Of a stretch of 64,000 nt of DNA, positions 36,849 through 45,233 are shown one piece after another. Below the pieces are notes generated by a model. That model had not been told where the DNA came from and searched no databases. It saw only the letters and a list, made by a program, of their open reading frames with translations. The position numbers and the translations under genes were made by a program. Origin of the DNA: Helcococcus bovis (GTDB lineage: Bacteria > Bacillota > Clostridia > Tissierellales > Peptoniphilaceae); the NCBI RefSeq assembly GCF_046035435.1, contig NZ_JBFNFH010000001.1; one strand, written 5' to 3'. Positions within the stretch are counted from its first letter, which is position 1. Each line of letters opens with the position of its first letter.

Positions 36849-37763
36849 TTAATCTCCAATTATTCCTCTAAATATATCATTTTTTCTAATATTTTTAAAG
36901 TCTTCATCATTTTTTGCATACTCAACTATATCATTATTCAACTCTACAGATTTTCTTAGATCATTCATAGATTTATCAAATTCATCTAATTTAATATACG
37001 AACAAGAACGATTATAATACAAATTCGCTAAATTATCTGCTTCATTTTTTATACCCTTACTTAATATTGATACCGACTCCTTATATAATTTTTTTTCTAT
37101 ATATATTGCGGATAAATTCAAATAGTTATTTCCATAATAAATATTTTTACTTATTGAGATTCTGTAATTTTCAACTGCTTTTAAATAGTTTTTTATTCTA
37201 CCATAAACTACACCTTTATTAAAATATGCTCTAAAATATTCTGGATTTATTGAAATTGATCTATTTAACGCCTCAAGTGCCAAGTCAAATTCATCAATAT
37301 TTTCATAAATTGCTCCTATATTGTTGTAAGCAATATAATCATCAGGCACTAATTCTATAGTTTTTTTATAATACTTTATAGCATCATCATATTTATTTTC
37401 AACATCATATAAATTTGCTAAGAAAAACAAAGCTCTATCATACTCTGGATCTATTTCAATACACTGTTTATAAAAATGTTCAGCCTTATCATAATCACCA
37501 AGTTTTTCGTAACTCATAGCTATTCCATATAAAATCTGTGCATTTGTGTCATTTAGCTCATACGCCTCATTGAATTTTTGTAATGAATTCTTATAATCAT
37601 CCAACTCATCATAAATTATAGCTTGAGAATATAAAATATCTAACTTATTATCGCCCTCAGAGTAATTTAAGGCTCTATCAAATAAAGCCAATGATTTTTT
37701 TAAATCACCATTATAATAATATTCTTCTGCAGTTTTTTTTAAGTTTAAGCTTTTTATTTCCAT
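36849..37763 (-). CDS. Tetratricopeptide repeat protein
   Basis: This 304-residue protein consists of about eight TPR units, recognisable by repeats such as AQILYGIAMSYEKLGDYDKA, DRALFFLANLYDVENKYDDA and YIAYNNIGAIYENIDEFDLA. There is no signal peptide or membrane segment, so it is a cytoplasmic scaffold. Partners are unknown. Its stop lies two bases before the map start, so translation is coupled. Confidence 0.9.
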   Translation of the reverse strand: MEIKSLNLKKTAEEYYYNGDLKKSLALFDRALNYSEGDNKLDILYSQAIIYDELDDYKNSLQKFNEAYELNDTNAQILYGIAMSYEKLGDYDKAEHFYKQCIEIDPEYDRALFFLANLYDVENKYDDAIKYYKKTIELVPDDYIAYNNIGAIYENIDEFDLALEALNRSISINPEYFRAYFNKGVVYGRIKNYLKAVENYRISISKNIYYGNNYLNLSAIYIEKKLYKESVSILSKGIKNEADNLANLYYNRSCSYIKLDEFDKSMNDLRKSVELNNDIVEYAKNDEDFKNIRKNDIFRGIIGD

Positions 37764-37856
37764 TTTTACCTCTATCTATGTATTATATCAAAAAAAGTTT
37801 TTTATATTAAAGTATTTTGATAAAATATTTATTATAGACTTAAAAAAACAACATTT

Positions 37857-37862
37857 AGGAGG
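37857..37862 (+). promoter_or_regulatory. Shine-Dalgarno that fixes a TTG start for PAP2
   Basis: AGGAGG at 37857-37862 lies five bases before the TTG at 37868. No in-frame ATG lies nearby, so TTG is the start codon of the PAP2 gene. Confidence 0.8.
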
Positions 37863-37867
37863 ACTTT

Positions 37868-38698
37868 TTGAAAAAATCAACAAAAATTTTATTATTTTTT
37901 ATTTTATTGGGAATTATAGGACTATTAATAGGTTCATTTTATGACTTACAAATTAACAAATTGTTTTACTCTAGAGGAAATGTTTATCCTGAAACACTTA
38001 AATTTTTAGGGGAATTTCCAATGATTATAATAATGACAACATCTTCTCTTATTTATTTAAGATATTCTAACTTTAGAGTAAATAAATTAGCTTATATATT
38101 AATGTTGCTATTTTTTATTTGTTTTCCAATTGTTTCAGCTTATGGAATACCTAGATATTTTAACAGTGAAAAAATTTTACTAAGCATATTAATTTATATA
38201 TTTTATATTTCGTCATCATTAATATTATTTAAATTTATAAAAGTTGAGGATAAAACAAAATTAATTAAATTTGCTCTTTTCGCTGCAATTTCAATTTTTA
38301 CAATTTTTATAATTTTTGACTTTATGAAAAATATTTGGGGCAGACATAGATTTTTTGATATGTACCAAAAAGGAAATTTTTCAACATTTACAAATTGGTG
38401 GATTTTAAATGGAAAACCAGCAAATGATTTATTCAAATCATTTCCATCAGGACACACTAGTGCTGCAGCTTCCAGCCTAGTTTTAATTTATATACCTGAA
38501 ATTTTTAACATTAATAAAAAATTAAGTAAATTTTTAATTACTTTCCCGATTTTATGGGCAGTACTTGTAGGCATTTCCAGAATATTTGACGGAGCTCACT
38601 TCCTTACAGATATTTCAATGGGATATATCATTGCTTCATCTGTAATTTATATATTATATAAAAAACTATTTGACAAATATTGTTGTCAAATAGTATAA
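37868..38698 (+). CDS. PAP2-superfamily membrane phosphatase
   Basis: This 276-residue, six- to seven-helix lipid phosphatase probably dephosphorylates undecaprenyl or phosphatidyl phosphates outside the membrane. Motif 1 is KNIWGRHRF, with Phe where the family has Pro. Motif 2 is FPSGHTSAA, and motif 3 is SRIFDGAHFLTDI with the catalytic His. The start is TTG. The 3' end of the gene overlaps the promoter and operator of the following XRE gene. Confidence 0.9.
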   Translation: MKKSTKILLFFILLGIIGLLIGSFYDLQINKLFYSRGNVYPETLKFLGEFPMIIIMTTSSLIYLRYSNFRVNKLAYILMLLFFICFPIVSAYGIPRYFNSEKILLSILIYIFYISSSLILFKFIKVEDKTKLIKFALFAAISIFTIFIIFDFMKNIWGRHRFFDMYQKGNFSTFTNWWILNGKPANDLFKSFPSGHTSAAASSLVLIYIPEIFNINKKLSKFLITFPILWAVLVGISRIFDGAHFLTDISMGYIIASSVIYILYKKLFDKYCCQIV

Positions 38699-38721
38699 TG
38701 TTTTTGACAACAATATTTGTC
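38670..38721 (+). promoter_or_regulatory. Promoter with a 19-bp perfect inverted repeat, probable XRE operator
   Basis: TTGACA (38670-38675), an 18-base spacer and TATAAT (38694-38699) form a strong promoter inside the last PAP2 codons. The two 19-base arms, 38672-38690 and 38703-38721, are perfect inverted copies flanking the -10. Each arm is itself a dyad, GACAA-N6-TTGTC. This suits two HTH dimers covering the -35 and the start site, giving repression of the XRE-DUF3169 operon. A terminator role for PAP2 is possible but no T tract follows. Confidence 0.65.
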
Positions 38722-38767
38722 ATTATTTTCGACCGAAATAATAAATAATTTTTAGAAAGGAATTACT

Positions 38768-38989
38768 ATGCCATTGTTTAATAAATTAAAAGAATACCGT
38801 TCAAAAATTGGTATTAATCAAACAGAAATGGGCAAATTATGTGGAGTCTCTAGACAAACAATTAGTCTAATAGAACGTGGTGATTATTCCCCATCCGTTT
38901 CTTTAGCATTAAAAATTTCAAAAATATGTAATGCCACAGTAGAAGATCTTTTTATTTATGAGGAGGAAAATAATGAAAATCAAAAATAA
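38768..38989 (+). CDS. XRE-family transcriptional regulator
   Basis: This 73-residue HTH protein is almost wholly DNA-binding domain: IGINQTEMGKLCGVSRQTIS then LIERGDYSPSVSLALKIS. It is the short YozG/HipB-like type that partners membrane proteins. GAAAGG precedes the ATG. It overlaps the DUF3169 gene by 17 bases. Likely autoregulation through the GACAA-N6-TTGTC sites is inferred from the promoter layout. Confidence 0.93.
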   Translation: MPLFNKLKEYRSKIGINQTEMGKLCGVSRQTISLIERGDYSPSVSLALKISKICNATVEDLFIYEEENNENQK

Positions 38990-39773
38990 AATACTAAAAT
39001 TTATATTAATTTTCTTAATATCACTTTTAATTGGATTTTTAATAGGTTTTTCAATCGGTTATATAATCTACAGCTTAAAAATTAAATCAGAAATATTTAT
39101 AAAATTTTCAAATTTAATGAATAAAATACCTAAAACAATTAAATCTTATGGATTTTATATTATTAGCATACTATTATCAATAGAGTTATTTTTAGGTGAA
39201 CTATTTATATACAAAATGAAAATTTTAGGTAATGAAATAATAAAAGGAATTGAAGACGATAATGAAGCAGATATAAAAGAACTAAAACTTAGTAGATATG
39301 GTGCTATCTCAACAAGTATCATTTCTATTGTTTCAGTACTTATAATATTAATTTATGCAATGTCTTATACAAATATTAATATAAAAACTATTAATTTAAG
39401 TGTATGGTTTTTATTATCTATAATATTTGTTATTTCATCATTTTACGAAGCTATTTATTTGATGAGATTTGTTAATCTTGTAATAAAAGTTTATCCCGAC
39501 AGATACGGATATCCTTCATCATTAAAATTTACAGAGCAATGGGTTGAATCTTGTGATGAATCAGAAAAAGCAATAATATATAGAGCTACATTTAAATCAT
39601 ATACTTTTATACAAAAATTGATTGCATTTTTATTAATAACTTTATTAATAACACATATAATATTTAATACCGGTATATTACCAATAATTATATGCGGAAT
39701 AATTAGTATATGTGCAAATTTAACATATCAAATTGAAGCATACAAATTATCAAAAAAGGGTAAAATTCAGTAA
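38973..39773 (+). CDS. DUF3169-like membrane protein
   Basis: This 266-residue integral membrane protein has about six helices in three pairs and a short charged loop, IIKGIEDDNEADIKELKLSR. The general plan and the preceding XRE regulator fit the DUF3169 family of unknown function. The start at 38973 is supported by AGGAGG; a frame starting at 38958 would include that site in the coding part. A perfect 17-bp stem-loop follows about 50 bases downstream. Confidence 0.8.
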   Translation: MKIKNKILKFILIFLISLLIGFLIGFSIGYIIYSLKIKSEIFIKFSNLMNKIPKTIKSYGFYIISILLSIELFLGELFIYKMKILGNEIIKGIEDDNEADIKELKLSRYGAISTSIISIVSVLIILIYAMSYTNINIKTINLSVWFLLSIIFVISSFYEAIYLMRFVNLVIKVYPDRYGYPSSLKFTEQWVESCDESEKAIIYRATFKSYTFIQKLIAFLLITLLITHIIFNTGILPIIICGIISICANLTYQIEAYKLSKKGKIQ

Positions 39774-39823
39774 AGTGTTTATATCAAACAAACTTAAAAA
39801 TATTTAAATAATTTAATAAAACA

Positions 39824-39865
39824 CGTCAAAAATCCCTAGATTTCAATATCTAGGGATTTTTGACG
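39824..39865. terminator. Perfect 17-bp stem-loop, copy of a dispersed palindrome
   Basis: CGTCAAAAATCCCTAGA (39824-39840) and TCTAGGGATTTTTGACG (39849-39865) pair fully across an 8-base loop. The core differs at only two positions over 34 bases from the copy at 43847-43880. It lies after the XRE-DUF3169 operon, where it can terminate transcription, though its T run is inside the stem. Confidence 0.7.
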
Positions 39866-40001
39866 AAAACTTATGCTCCTACAGACAAATTCATATGATT
39901 AATTTGATTTTCTCATTTTAGAAAATTTCCCAGCATTTTATAAACTATTTCATCATTCTAGAAACTATTTCCTCATAAAAAACATTACAAAAATAATTTT
40001 T

Positions 40002-40460
40002 TTACTTCTTCAAATAATCCAAAATTTCAAATGGATTATCTTTTGCTTTTACTTTTCTAAAAATTTCTTTTATTTTACCTTCTTCATCTATAATAAAAGT
40101 ATCTCTAGATGTTCCAAATACTATTTTTCCAAACATATTCTTTTCAGCTAATGTACCATATAATTCATGCACTTCTTTTTCTGGGTCAGATAATAAATCA
40201 AAATTTAAGCCATATTTTTCAATAAAATTTGTATGTGATGAAATCTTATCCTTACTTATACCTAAAAGTTTTACATTCATTTTTTCTAATTCTTCGTTTA
40301 TATCTCTAAAACCACAAGCTTGACTTGTACATCCCGGTGTATTATTTTTCGGATAAAAATAGAGAACAACTATTTGACCTCTAAAATCAGATAAATTTAC
40401 TATTTTCCCCTCTTGATTTTCAAGACTAAATTCCGGTGCTTTATCTCCAATTTTTAACAT
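40002..40460 (-). CDS. bcp: Thiol peroxidase, bacterioferritin comigratory protein
   Basis: This 152-residue atypical 2-Cys/1-Cys peroxiredoxin reduces hydroperoxides with thioredoxin. The peroxidatic Cys lies in FYPKNNTPGCTSQACGF (about 43-49), with a second Cys five residues later as in BCP. Its close downstream position to the Cof hydrolase (11-base gap) suggests co-transcription. It adds to oxygen protection along with the superoxide reductase at 59.5 kb. Confidence 0.95.
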   Translation of the reverse strand: MLKIGDKAPEFSLENQEGKIVNLSDFRGQIVVLYFYPKNNTPGCTSQACGFRDINEELEKMNVKLLGISKDKISSHTNFIEKYGLNFDLLSDPEKEVHELYGTLAEKNMFGKIVFGTSRDTFIIDEEGKIKEIFRKVKAKDNPFEILDYLKK

Positions 40461-40470
40461 ATATTCCTCC

Positions 40471-41295
40471 TTAAATTAAATTATAATGCTTCATAGCATT
40501 GTATATTCCATTATCATGAATATCATCTGTAATGAAATCAGCTATTTTCTTTACAGGTTCAGAAGCATTTCCTACAGCAATCCCTATATTTGCTCCTCTT
40601 ATCATTTCATAATCATTTAAACTATCTCCAAATGCAAAGGTTTCATTCATACTTGCATTTAAATAATTCATTACTTTTTCTATACCGGTTAACTTACTTA
40701 TTCCTTTACTAATTAACTCAGCATATATATCATACTTCAATAAATAAAAATCTTTATCAATAAATTGTTCTAATTCAAAATAGCTTTCCGGACCATTTCC
40801 ATATAATGTCATTTTGCTGATAGGTGTTCTATTACTAAAATATTCATCTATTGTAAATAATTCCGGTATCCTGTAATCATAAGCTGAATGTTCATATTTA
40901 GTTTTATCTTTTATTGCTTTTCTCTTCAAATTTCTTTCATCATAAATATATCTAGCATCTTTATGTGAATATGTTTTTTCAACTCCTTCAAGCATAAATG
41001 GTATATCCATTTTGTCCAATTGATAAATAATATTATCTATTAAATGCTCCGGCATAATTTTATTGAAAATTACTTCATTTCCAACTTTTACATATCCACC
41101 AGCTGCAGCTATTACTCCATCAAAATTAAATGTATAAATTAATTCTGGTATTTCGCTATATGATCTACCTGTACATATAAATATCTTATGACCATTATCT
41201 TTAGCCATTTTTAATGCATCAATTGTAGATTTTGATATTCCTTCTGTATGGCTTAATAATGTGCCGTCTATATCAAAAAATAAATATTTCATCAT
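40471..41295 (-). CDS. Cof-type HAD hydrolase
   Basis: This 274-residue HAD phosphatase of the Cof/IIB type has motif I YLFFDIDGTLLSHTEG, motif II IFICTGRSYSEI, a C2 cap, Lys in SKGISKLTGIEKV, and motif IV FAFGDSLNDYEMI. Relatives dephosphorylate sugar phosphates and cofactors such as FMN or PLP. The gene lies 7 bases after the D,D-carboxypeptidase stop and 10 before bcp. Confidence 0.93.
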   Translation of the reverse strand: MMKYLFFDIDGTLLSHTEGISKSTIDALKMAKDNGHKIFICTGRSYSEIPELIYTFNFDGVIAAAGGYVKVGNEVIFNKIMPEHLIDNIIYQLDKMDIPFMLEGVEKTYSHKDARYIYDERNLKRKAIKDKTKYEHSAYDYRIPELFTIDEYFSNRTPISKMTLYGNGPESYFELEQFIDKDFYLLKYDIYAELISKGISKLTGIEKVMNYLNASMNETFAFGDSLNDYEMIRGANIGIAVGNASEPVKKIADFITDDIHDNGIYNAMKHYNLI

Positions 41296-41302
41296 TGACT
41301 CC

Positions 41303-42502
41303 TTAAGTAAATTGCATTAAATCATCAAAAAATGTCTTTAATGTGTTTATAATGTTTGATATAAAACTCTCTCTTGTCTTATATCCCTTATTTATTAAAT
41401 TAATCTTTTTAATTTCTTTTCCATCTTCAAAAAGCATCATTTCACCTATAATCTGCCCATCCTCAATCGGAGCAAAGATATTCTCTTTTAATGTATATTG
41501 TGCATCAATTACTGTTCCGACATGTACAAGCTTATCAAAATTTTCCTGAGGATATGCTGAAATATATTTATTTACGGAGTTTGACACATAAATATCAGCA
41601 ATGGATTTTTCTTTATTTATTTCATCACTTAAATAAAAATTATTTAATGTAAAATCAATCAACTCATCTGTAGTTACAGCTCTCATTTCTTCTGTATCCG
41701 CTCCCATAACTATAGTGAAAATTTTAGTATTTAATTTTTTTTCATTTTTTGATAAATCAAATATCCCAGTAAAGCAATATCCAGCTTCTTCTGTATATCC
41801 AGTCTTTAATCCCAACAAACCTGACTGTTTATCTCTTAATGGCAGTGTGGACTTTCTAGAATATTTTCTTTCAGGAACGTCTAAAACACCTGTTTTCCCA
41901 TATTCTTCAATTTCTGGATATTTTTCATAAATATATTTGGTTAGTTTTAATAAATCCTCTGCAGACATTTTATTAAATAATTTTTTCTTATCTTTTTCAA
42001 TAGTTATCCCTGTAGGATTTATAAAACTAGAATTTTTTAACCCTAATTCCTTTGATTTATCATTCATTAATTTTGTAAACTTATCTTCGCTTCCTGATAA
42101 ATGAATAGCTAATGCTGCAGTTGCATCATTTCCTGATACAATCATTGAAGCTTTTAATAAATTCTCAACAGAGACTTTTTCTCCTTTAACTAAATCAAAT
42201 GATGAATATCCCGGCATATTATATTTTGCAGAATCTTCCGTTACGGTAACTATATCATTTATTTTAATTTTCCCTTCTTTTATAGCATCTTTAATTACAA
42301 GCAATGTCATAATTTTAGACATAGATGCTATAGGCATAGGTTTATCGATGTTTTTCTTAAATAATATTTTTCCTGTTTTAGCTTCTGCAACCAACATAGA
42401 CTCAATTTTATTTTCATATGTGAAATTAGCCGCATACGAAAAAGGTATGAATGTAAATAAAATTACAAATGTTAATAATAAGCTTAAAATTTTCTTTTTC
42501 AT
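41303..42502 (-). CDS. dacA: D-alanyl-D-alanine carboxypeptidase (S11, PBP5 type)
   Basis: This 399-residue secreted enzyme trims peptidoglycan stem peptides. It has a signal peptide (1-24) and the SxxK motif ASMSK (about 57-61). SGN follows in IVSGNDATAA and KTG in LGLKTGYTEE. A PBP5 C-terminal beta domain and an amphipathic end helix (SNIINTLKTFFDDLMQF) hold it to the membrane. The ATG overlaps the stop of the upstream gene by four bases, indicating coupling. Confidence 0.95.
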   Translation of the reverse strand: MKKKILSLLLTFVILFTFIPFSYAANFTYENKIESMLVAEAKTGKILFKKNIDKPMPIASMSKIMTLLVIKDAIKEGKIKINDIVTVTEDSAKYNMPGYSSFDLVKGEKVSVENLLKASMIVSGNDATAALAIHLSGSEDKFTKLMNDKSKELGLKNSSFINPTGITIEKDKKKLFNKMSAEDLLKLTKYIYEKYPEIEEYGKTGVLDVPERKYSRKSTLPLRDKQSGLLGLKTGYTEEAGYCFTGIFDLSKNEKKLNTKIFTIVMGADTEEMRAVTTDELIDFTLNNFYLSDEINKEKSIADIYVSNSVNKYISAYPQENFDKLVHVGTVIDAQYTLKENIFAPIEDGQIIGEMMLFEDGKEIKKINLINKGYKTRESFISNIINTLKTFFDDLMQFT

Positions 42503-43305
42503 TCTTCTTCCTTATAAATTTCTCTTAAGATATTCAATATACGCACATCTTCTCTTTTAGGATATGTATATTTTAATTTTTCTGATATATACAAACCAAT
42601 TGTTCTATAAAGTTGTGCAGCTTTGAAAATTATAGTCCATATATCATTTCTAGCACTTTCAGAAACAATATATTCAAATTCATTAAACTCATCTTCCTCT
42701 AAATAGTCTCTAAGTCTATTTGCATATTGGTCAACTATCACATGATTATTATATTTCAATGAAATATAACAGTTTAACATGTATATTAAATTATCAATTA
42801 GATCATTTTTTAGCAAACTAGCTTTAATATAGTTTTTATTTTTGTAATTTATAGCTATCTCTGATAAATTAAATAAAAAGTCTATAATTTCTTCTATAAA
42901 TTCATCCTCTTTTGGTAAAATCCAATTGCTATTTACCTCTTCTTTTGATAAATCTTTAAGTATTCTGTCCTTATCAAATATTATTACGTTTTTTTCATTA
43001 TTTGAAATATAACTAAAAATAGCTTCATTATTTATAAAAAATAGTTCTACTATATTTTTTGTATTATCAATATATTTATAAGAAATTATCTCATTTTCAT
43101 CTAAAAAATAATTATTTAATTTACTTATTAATATTTCCCCATCCTGTATAAATGACTTAATATACAAATCTATATTTTCAAAATTATTAATTCCCAATAC
43201 AAATCTACTAAAGACTTCATCTTTTTTATTAATATCTACTAAACTTCTGACATTTTCAAATTCATACAATTTATTCTTAAATTTTGATATATTAATCTTA
43301 CTCAT
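42499..43305 (-). CDS. Unknown protein, possibly a degenerate ANT(6)-like nucleotidyltransferase
   Basis: The 268 residues have no signal or membrane helix. The second half (FLFNLSEIAINYKNKNYIKA, LIYMLNCYISLKYN, DIWTIIFKAAQLYRTI, YTYPKREDVRIL) follows the order and spacing of the helical domain of aminoglycoside 6-adenylyltransferases. The first half lacks their GSR/DxD catalytic motif. I therefore suggest a dead or diverged relative, as inference only. It overlaps dacA by four bases and is co-transcribed with it. AGTTACTTAT before the ATG is a weak site. Confidence 0.4.
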   Translation of the reverse strand: MSKINISKFKNKLYEFENVRSLVDINKKDEVFSRFVLGINNFENIDLYIKSFIQDGEILISKLNNYFLDENEIISYKYIDNTKNIVELFFINNEAIFSYISNNEKNVIIFDKDRILKDLSKEEVNSNWILPKEDEFIEEIIDFLFNLSEIAINYKNKNYIKASLLKNDLIDNLIYMLNCYISLKYNNHVIVDQYANRLRDYLEEDEFNEFEYIVSESARNDIWTIIFKAAQLYRTIGLYISEKLKYTYPKREDVRILNILREIYKEEE

Positions 43306-43361
43306 ATAAGTAACTCCTTTATCATATTTTATAATAACAAATTATCTTATTCAACTTTATA

Positions 43362-43390
43362 TTGACAATATTTATTTATATAAATATAAT
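43362..43390 (+). promoter_or_regulatory. Consensus promoter of mscL
   Basis: TTGACA (43362-43367), a 17-base spacer and TATAAT (43385-43390) match the sigma-A consensus in full. The start codon of mscL is 34 bases further on. Confidence 0.8.
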
Positions 43391-43423
43391 AAATTTGTAA
43401 ATAATATAGAATGGAGAAAATTT

Positions 43424-43789
43424 ATGTTAAAAGAATTTAGAGATTTTATAAATAAAGGAAATGTTTTAGGATTAGGGGTAGCTGTAGTTATGGCTAGTGC
43501 TTTTGGAGCAGTAGTTAAAGCTTTAGTTGAAAATTTAATCATGCCTTTAGTTGGTGCTTTAACAGCTGGTATTGACTTCTCAACATTGCAAGTTACTATC
43601 GCTGGCGTTACATTTATGATCGGTAATTTTATTAATGCAGTTATTACATTCTTTATAGTATCATTTGTGATGTTTGTAATAGTTAAAGCTTATAACAAAA
43701 CTCAAAAACCTAAAGAAGAAGCTCCAGCAGCTCCTTCAAAAGAAGAAATTTTATTAACTGAAATTAGAGATTTATTAAAAAACAAATAA
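43424..43789 (+). CDS. mscL: Large-conductance mechanosensitive channel MscL
   Basis: This 121-residue, two-helix membrane protein opens at high membrane tension to release solutes. It has the typical N-terminus LKEFRDFINKGNVLGLGVAV, a first pore helix to about 45, and a second helix ITFFIVSFVMFVIVKAYN (about 70-90). A charged C-terminal bundle ends EILLTEIRDLLKNK. GGAG precedes the ATG. It is a single gene with its own strong promoter. Confidence 0.97.
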   Translation: MLKEFRDFINKGNVLGLGVAVVMASAFGAVVKALVENLIMPLVGALTAGIDFSTLQVTIAGVTFMIGNFINAVITFFIVSFVMFVIVKAYNKTQKPKEEAPAAPSKEEILLTEIRDLLKNK

Positions 43790-43801
43790 TCTTTATAAAA
43801 A

Positions 43802-43880
43802 AAAAGACTATTTCAAAAGATAGTTTTTAAATTGTAAAATTATCATAAAAATTCCTAGATTTGAATATCTAGGGATTTTT
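43802..43880. terminator. Terminator pair after mscL
   Basis: A short stem (AAAAGACTAT with ATAGTTTTT, 43802-43828) is followed by AAAAATTCCTAGAT (43847-43860) pairing with ATCTAGGGATTTTT (43867-43880). The second is the other copy of the dispersed palindrome seen at 39824-39865. Confidence 0.65.
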
Positions 43881-44000
43881 TTATTTATAAATGTCCATCC
43901 TACTTCTAAAAATAAAAAGTTTAAAAGTATTAATTGAAAAAATTTTTAACCATTCTGTCCATAAAAAACTTAAAAAATTTTTACAATAGTTTTTTCTTGA

Positions 44001-44080
44001 TAAAATAAAATTCCCATGTAGCCACCTCGGCAGTTCCTTAAGGAGCGAGGACTCGTGGCATCAATGGAAATTTTATTTTA
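44001..44080 (-). ncRNA. Long GC-rich bulged hairpin downstream of rnhA
   Basis: Outer arms TAAAATAAAATTCCCATG (44001-44018) and CAATGGAAATTTTATTTTA (44062-44080) pair over about 18 bases. Inside are GCCAC/GTGGC (44021-44025 and 44055-44059) and CCTCG/CGAGG, with a TCCTTAAGGA tip. The tip region is far richer in G/C than anything around it. It overlaps the rnhA stop codon. It could be a strong terminator, a structured RNA, or a palindromic mobile-element remnant; I cannot decide. Confidence 0.5.
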
Positions 44081-44683
44081 TTTTATTCCTACCGCATCTT
44101 TCGCCAATCTATCTGCTATATCGTTGTATTTATTATCTGAATGAGCCTTAACTTTTATAAACTCTATATCTATTAAAGAAGATTTTTCATCTATAAATTT
44201 TTTATAATCTTTCGTAAGCTGAATATTAGTTTTCCACTCTCCTAAAGCCCAAGCTTTTATCCCCATATAATCAAAATGTATATATATCTTCGATTTTTCT
44301 AGCTCTATGGCCTTTTGAATTGCAGACATTGATCCAAAAACTTCTCCAGCTACATTTCTTTGATTTTTTAATTCATCATCAAAAATTCCTTCATTAAAAG
44401 TAATTTCTTGGTCTCTATCTATCAAAATAACGCCATATCCAAACTGACCAGTATTTATATTATAAGATCCGTCTACATATGCAATTATTTCATTATCATC
44501 TATAGAATCTTTGGAAATCTCTTTCTTTTCAATGTTTCCTACAAAATTTTCAGCTTCTTCTTTTGTAAAGAAGCTTTTATATATAGCACCCTTAAATCCT
44601 ATTACTTGTTTTGAACATTCATCCCAGGTAGAAAAAACTCCAATTTTTCTACCAACTCTTACAGCGTAATATTTCTTACTCAT
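44078..44683 (-). CDS. rnhA: Ribonuclease HI with N-terminal viroplasmin-like domain
   Basis: This 201-residue enzyme cuts RNA in RNA-DNA hybrids. The N-terminal domain (MSKKYYAVRVGRKIGVF to about 50) is the hybrid-binding HBD/caulimovirus VI fold. The catalytic part has AYVDGSYN (first Asp), GEVFGSMSAI (Glu), IHFDYMGIKAW (Asp) and KAHSDNKYNDIADRLAKDA (last Asp). Its start overlaps the PgpA-like gene by 8 bases. It ends a five-gene operon and is followed by the GC-rich hairpin. Confidence 0.95.
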   Translation of the reverse strand: MSKKYYAVRVGRKIGVFSTWDECSKQVIGFKGAIYKSFFTKEEAENFVGNIEKKEISKDSIDDNEIIAYVDGSYNINTGQFGYGVILIDRDQEITFNEGIFDDELKNQRNVAGEVFGSMSAIQKAIELEKSKIYIHFDYMGIKAWALGEWKTNIQLTKDYKKFIDEKSSLIDIEFIKVKAHSDNKYNDIADRLAKDAVGIK

Positions 44684-45215
44684 AATGTTTTTTATTTGGT
44701 TCTCTTAAACTATGGGCAATTCTTGAAGCCGCTGCAGCAGCAATAGCTGCTATTATATCATCTAAAAACGTATTTACAGCTCCACATTTTGCTTCGTCAA
44801 CTTTTTTGATTATTCCAATTTTTTCTTTATCTAAATATCCAAAATTTGTCAATCCTATAGATCCATATAAATTAACAATTGATAACGGAAGAATTTCATC
44901 TATCCCATAAAGCCCTTCATCTGATTTTATAACACTTAAAATTGGCTCTTCTATTAAATCTTTTTCTGCTAATTTATCTAACTGTATCCCTGTTAAAACA
45001 GCATTAACAACTTCTCTTTTTTCCAAAACTTTATTGATAGAGTACTTACAAAATTCAATAGATAAATCCTTTACATAAGAACTTTGTAATTTATATACAA
45101 TTTCTGCTATATCGTCAATTGTAACTCCTCTTTCCAATAACTCTTCTTTTGTTTTTTGAGTTAATTGTTCAATTGAATGTTTATATTGTGACTCTAAATT
45201 ATTTTTTTTCCCCAT
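44676..45215 (-). CDS. Phosphatidylglycerophosphatase A-like protein (YutG type)
   Basis: This 179-residue protein has an N-terminal helical part (1-80) and a C-terminal PgpA-like domain, with EILPLSIVNLYGSIGLTNFG then VNTFLDDIIAAIAAAAASRI. The conserved NTFLDD acidic motif is kept. PgpA proteins dephosphorylate phosphatidylglycerophosphate, but this form has no clear membrane helix besides the Ala-rich end. The role is therefore probable rather than proven. It lies 18 bases after pgi. Confidence 0.85.
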   Translation of the reverse strand: MGKKNNLESQYKHSIEQLTQKTKEELLERGVTIDDIAEIVYKLQSSYVKDLSIEFCKYSINKVLEKREVVNAVLTGIQLDKLAEKDLIEEPILSVIKSDEGLYGIDEILPLSIVNLYGSIGLTNFGYLDKEKIGIIKKVDEAKCGAVNTFLDDIIAAIAAAAASRIAHSLREPNKKHYE

Positions 45216-45233
45216 AAATATTCTCTTTCTATA

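Noticed and set aside
44001..44080. Retron msr/msd or tRNA-like element
   Set aside because: No reverse transcriptase is adjacent and the fold lacks tRNA arms. Left as an unexplained hairpin.
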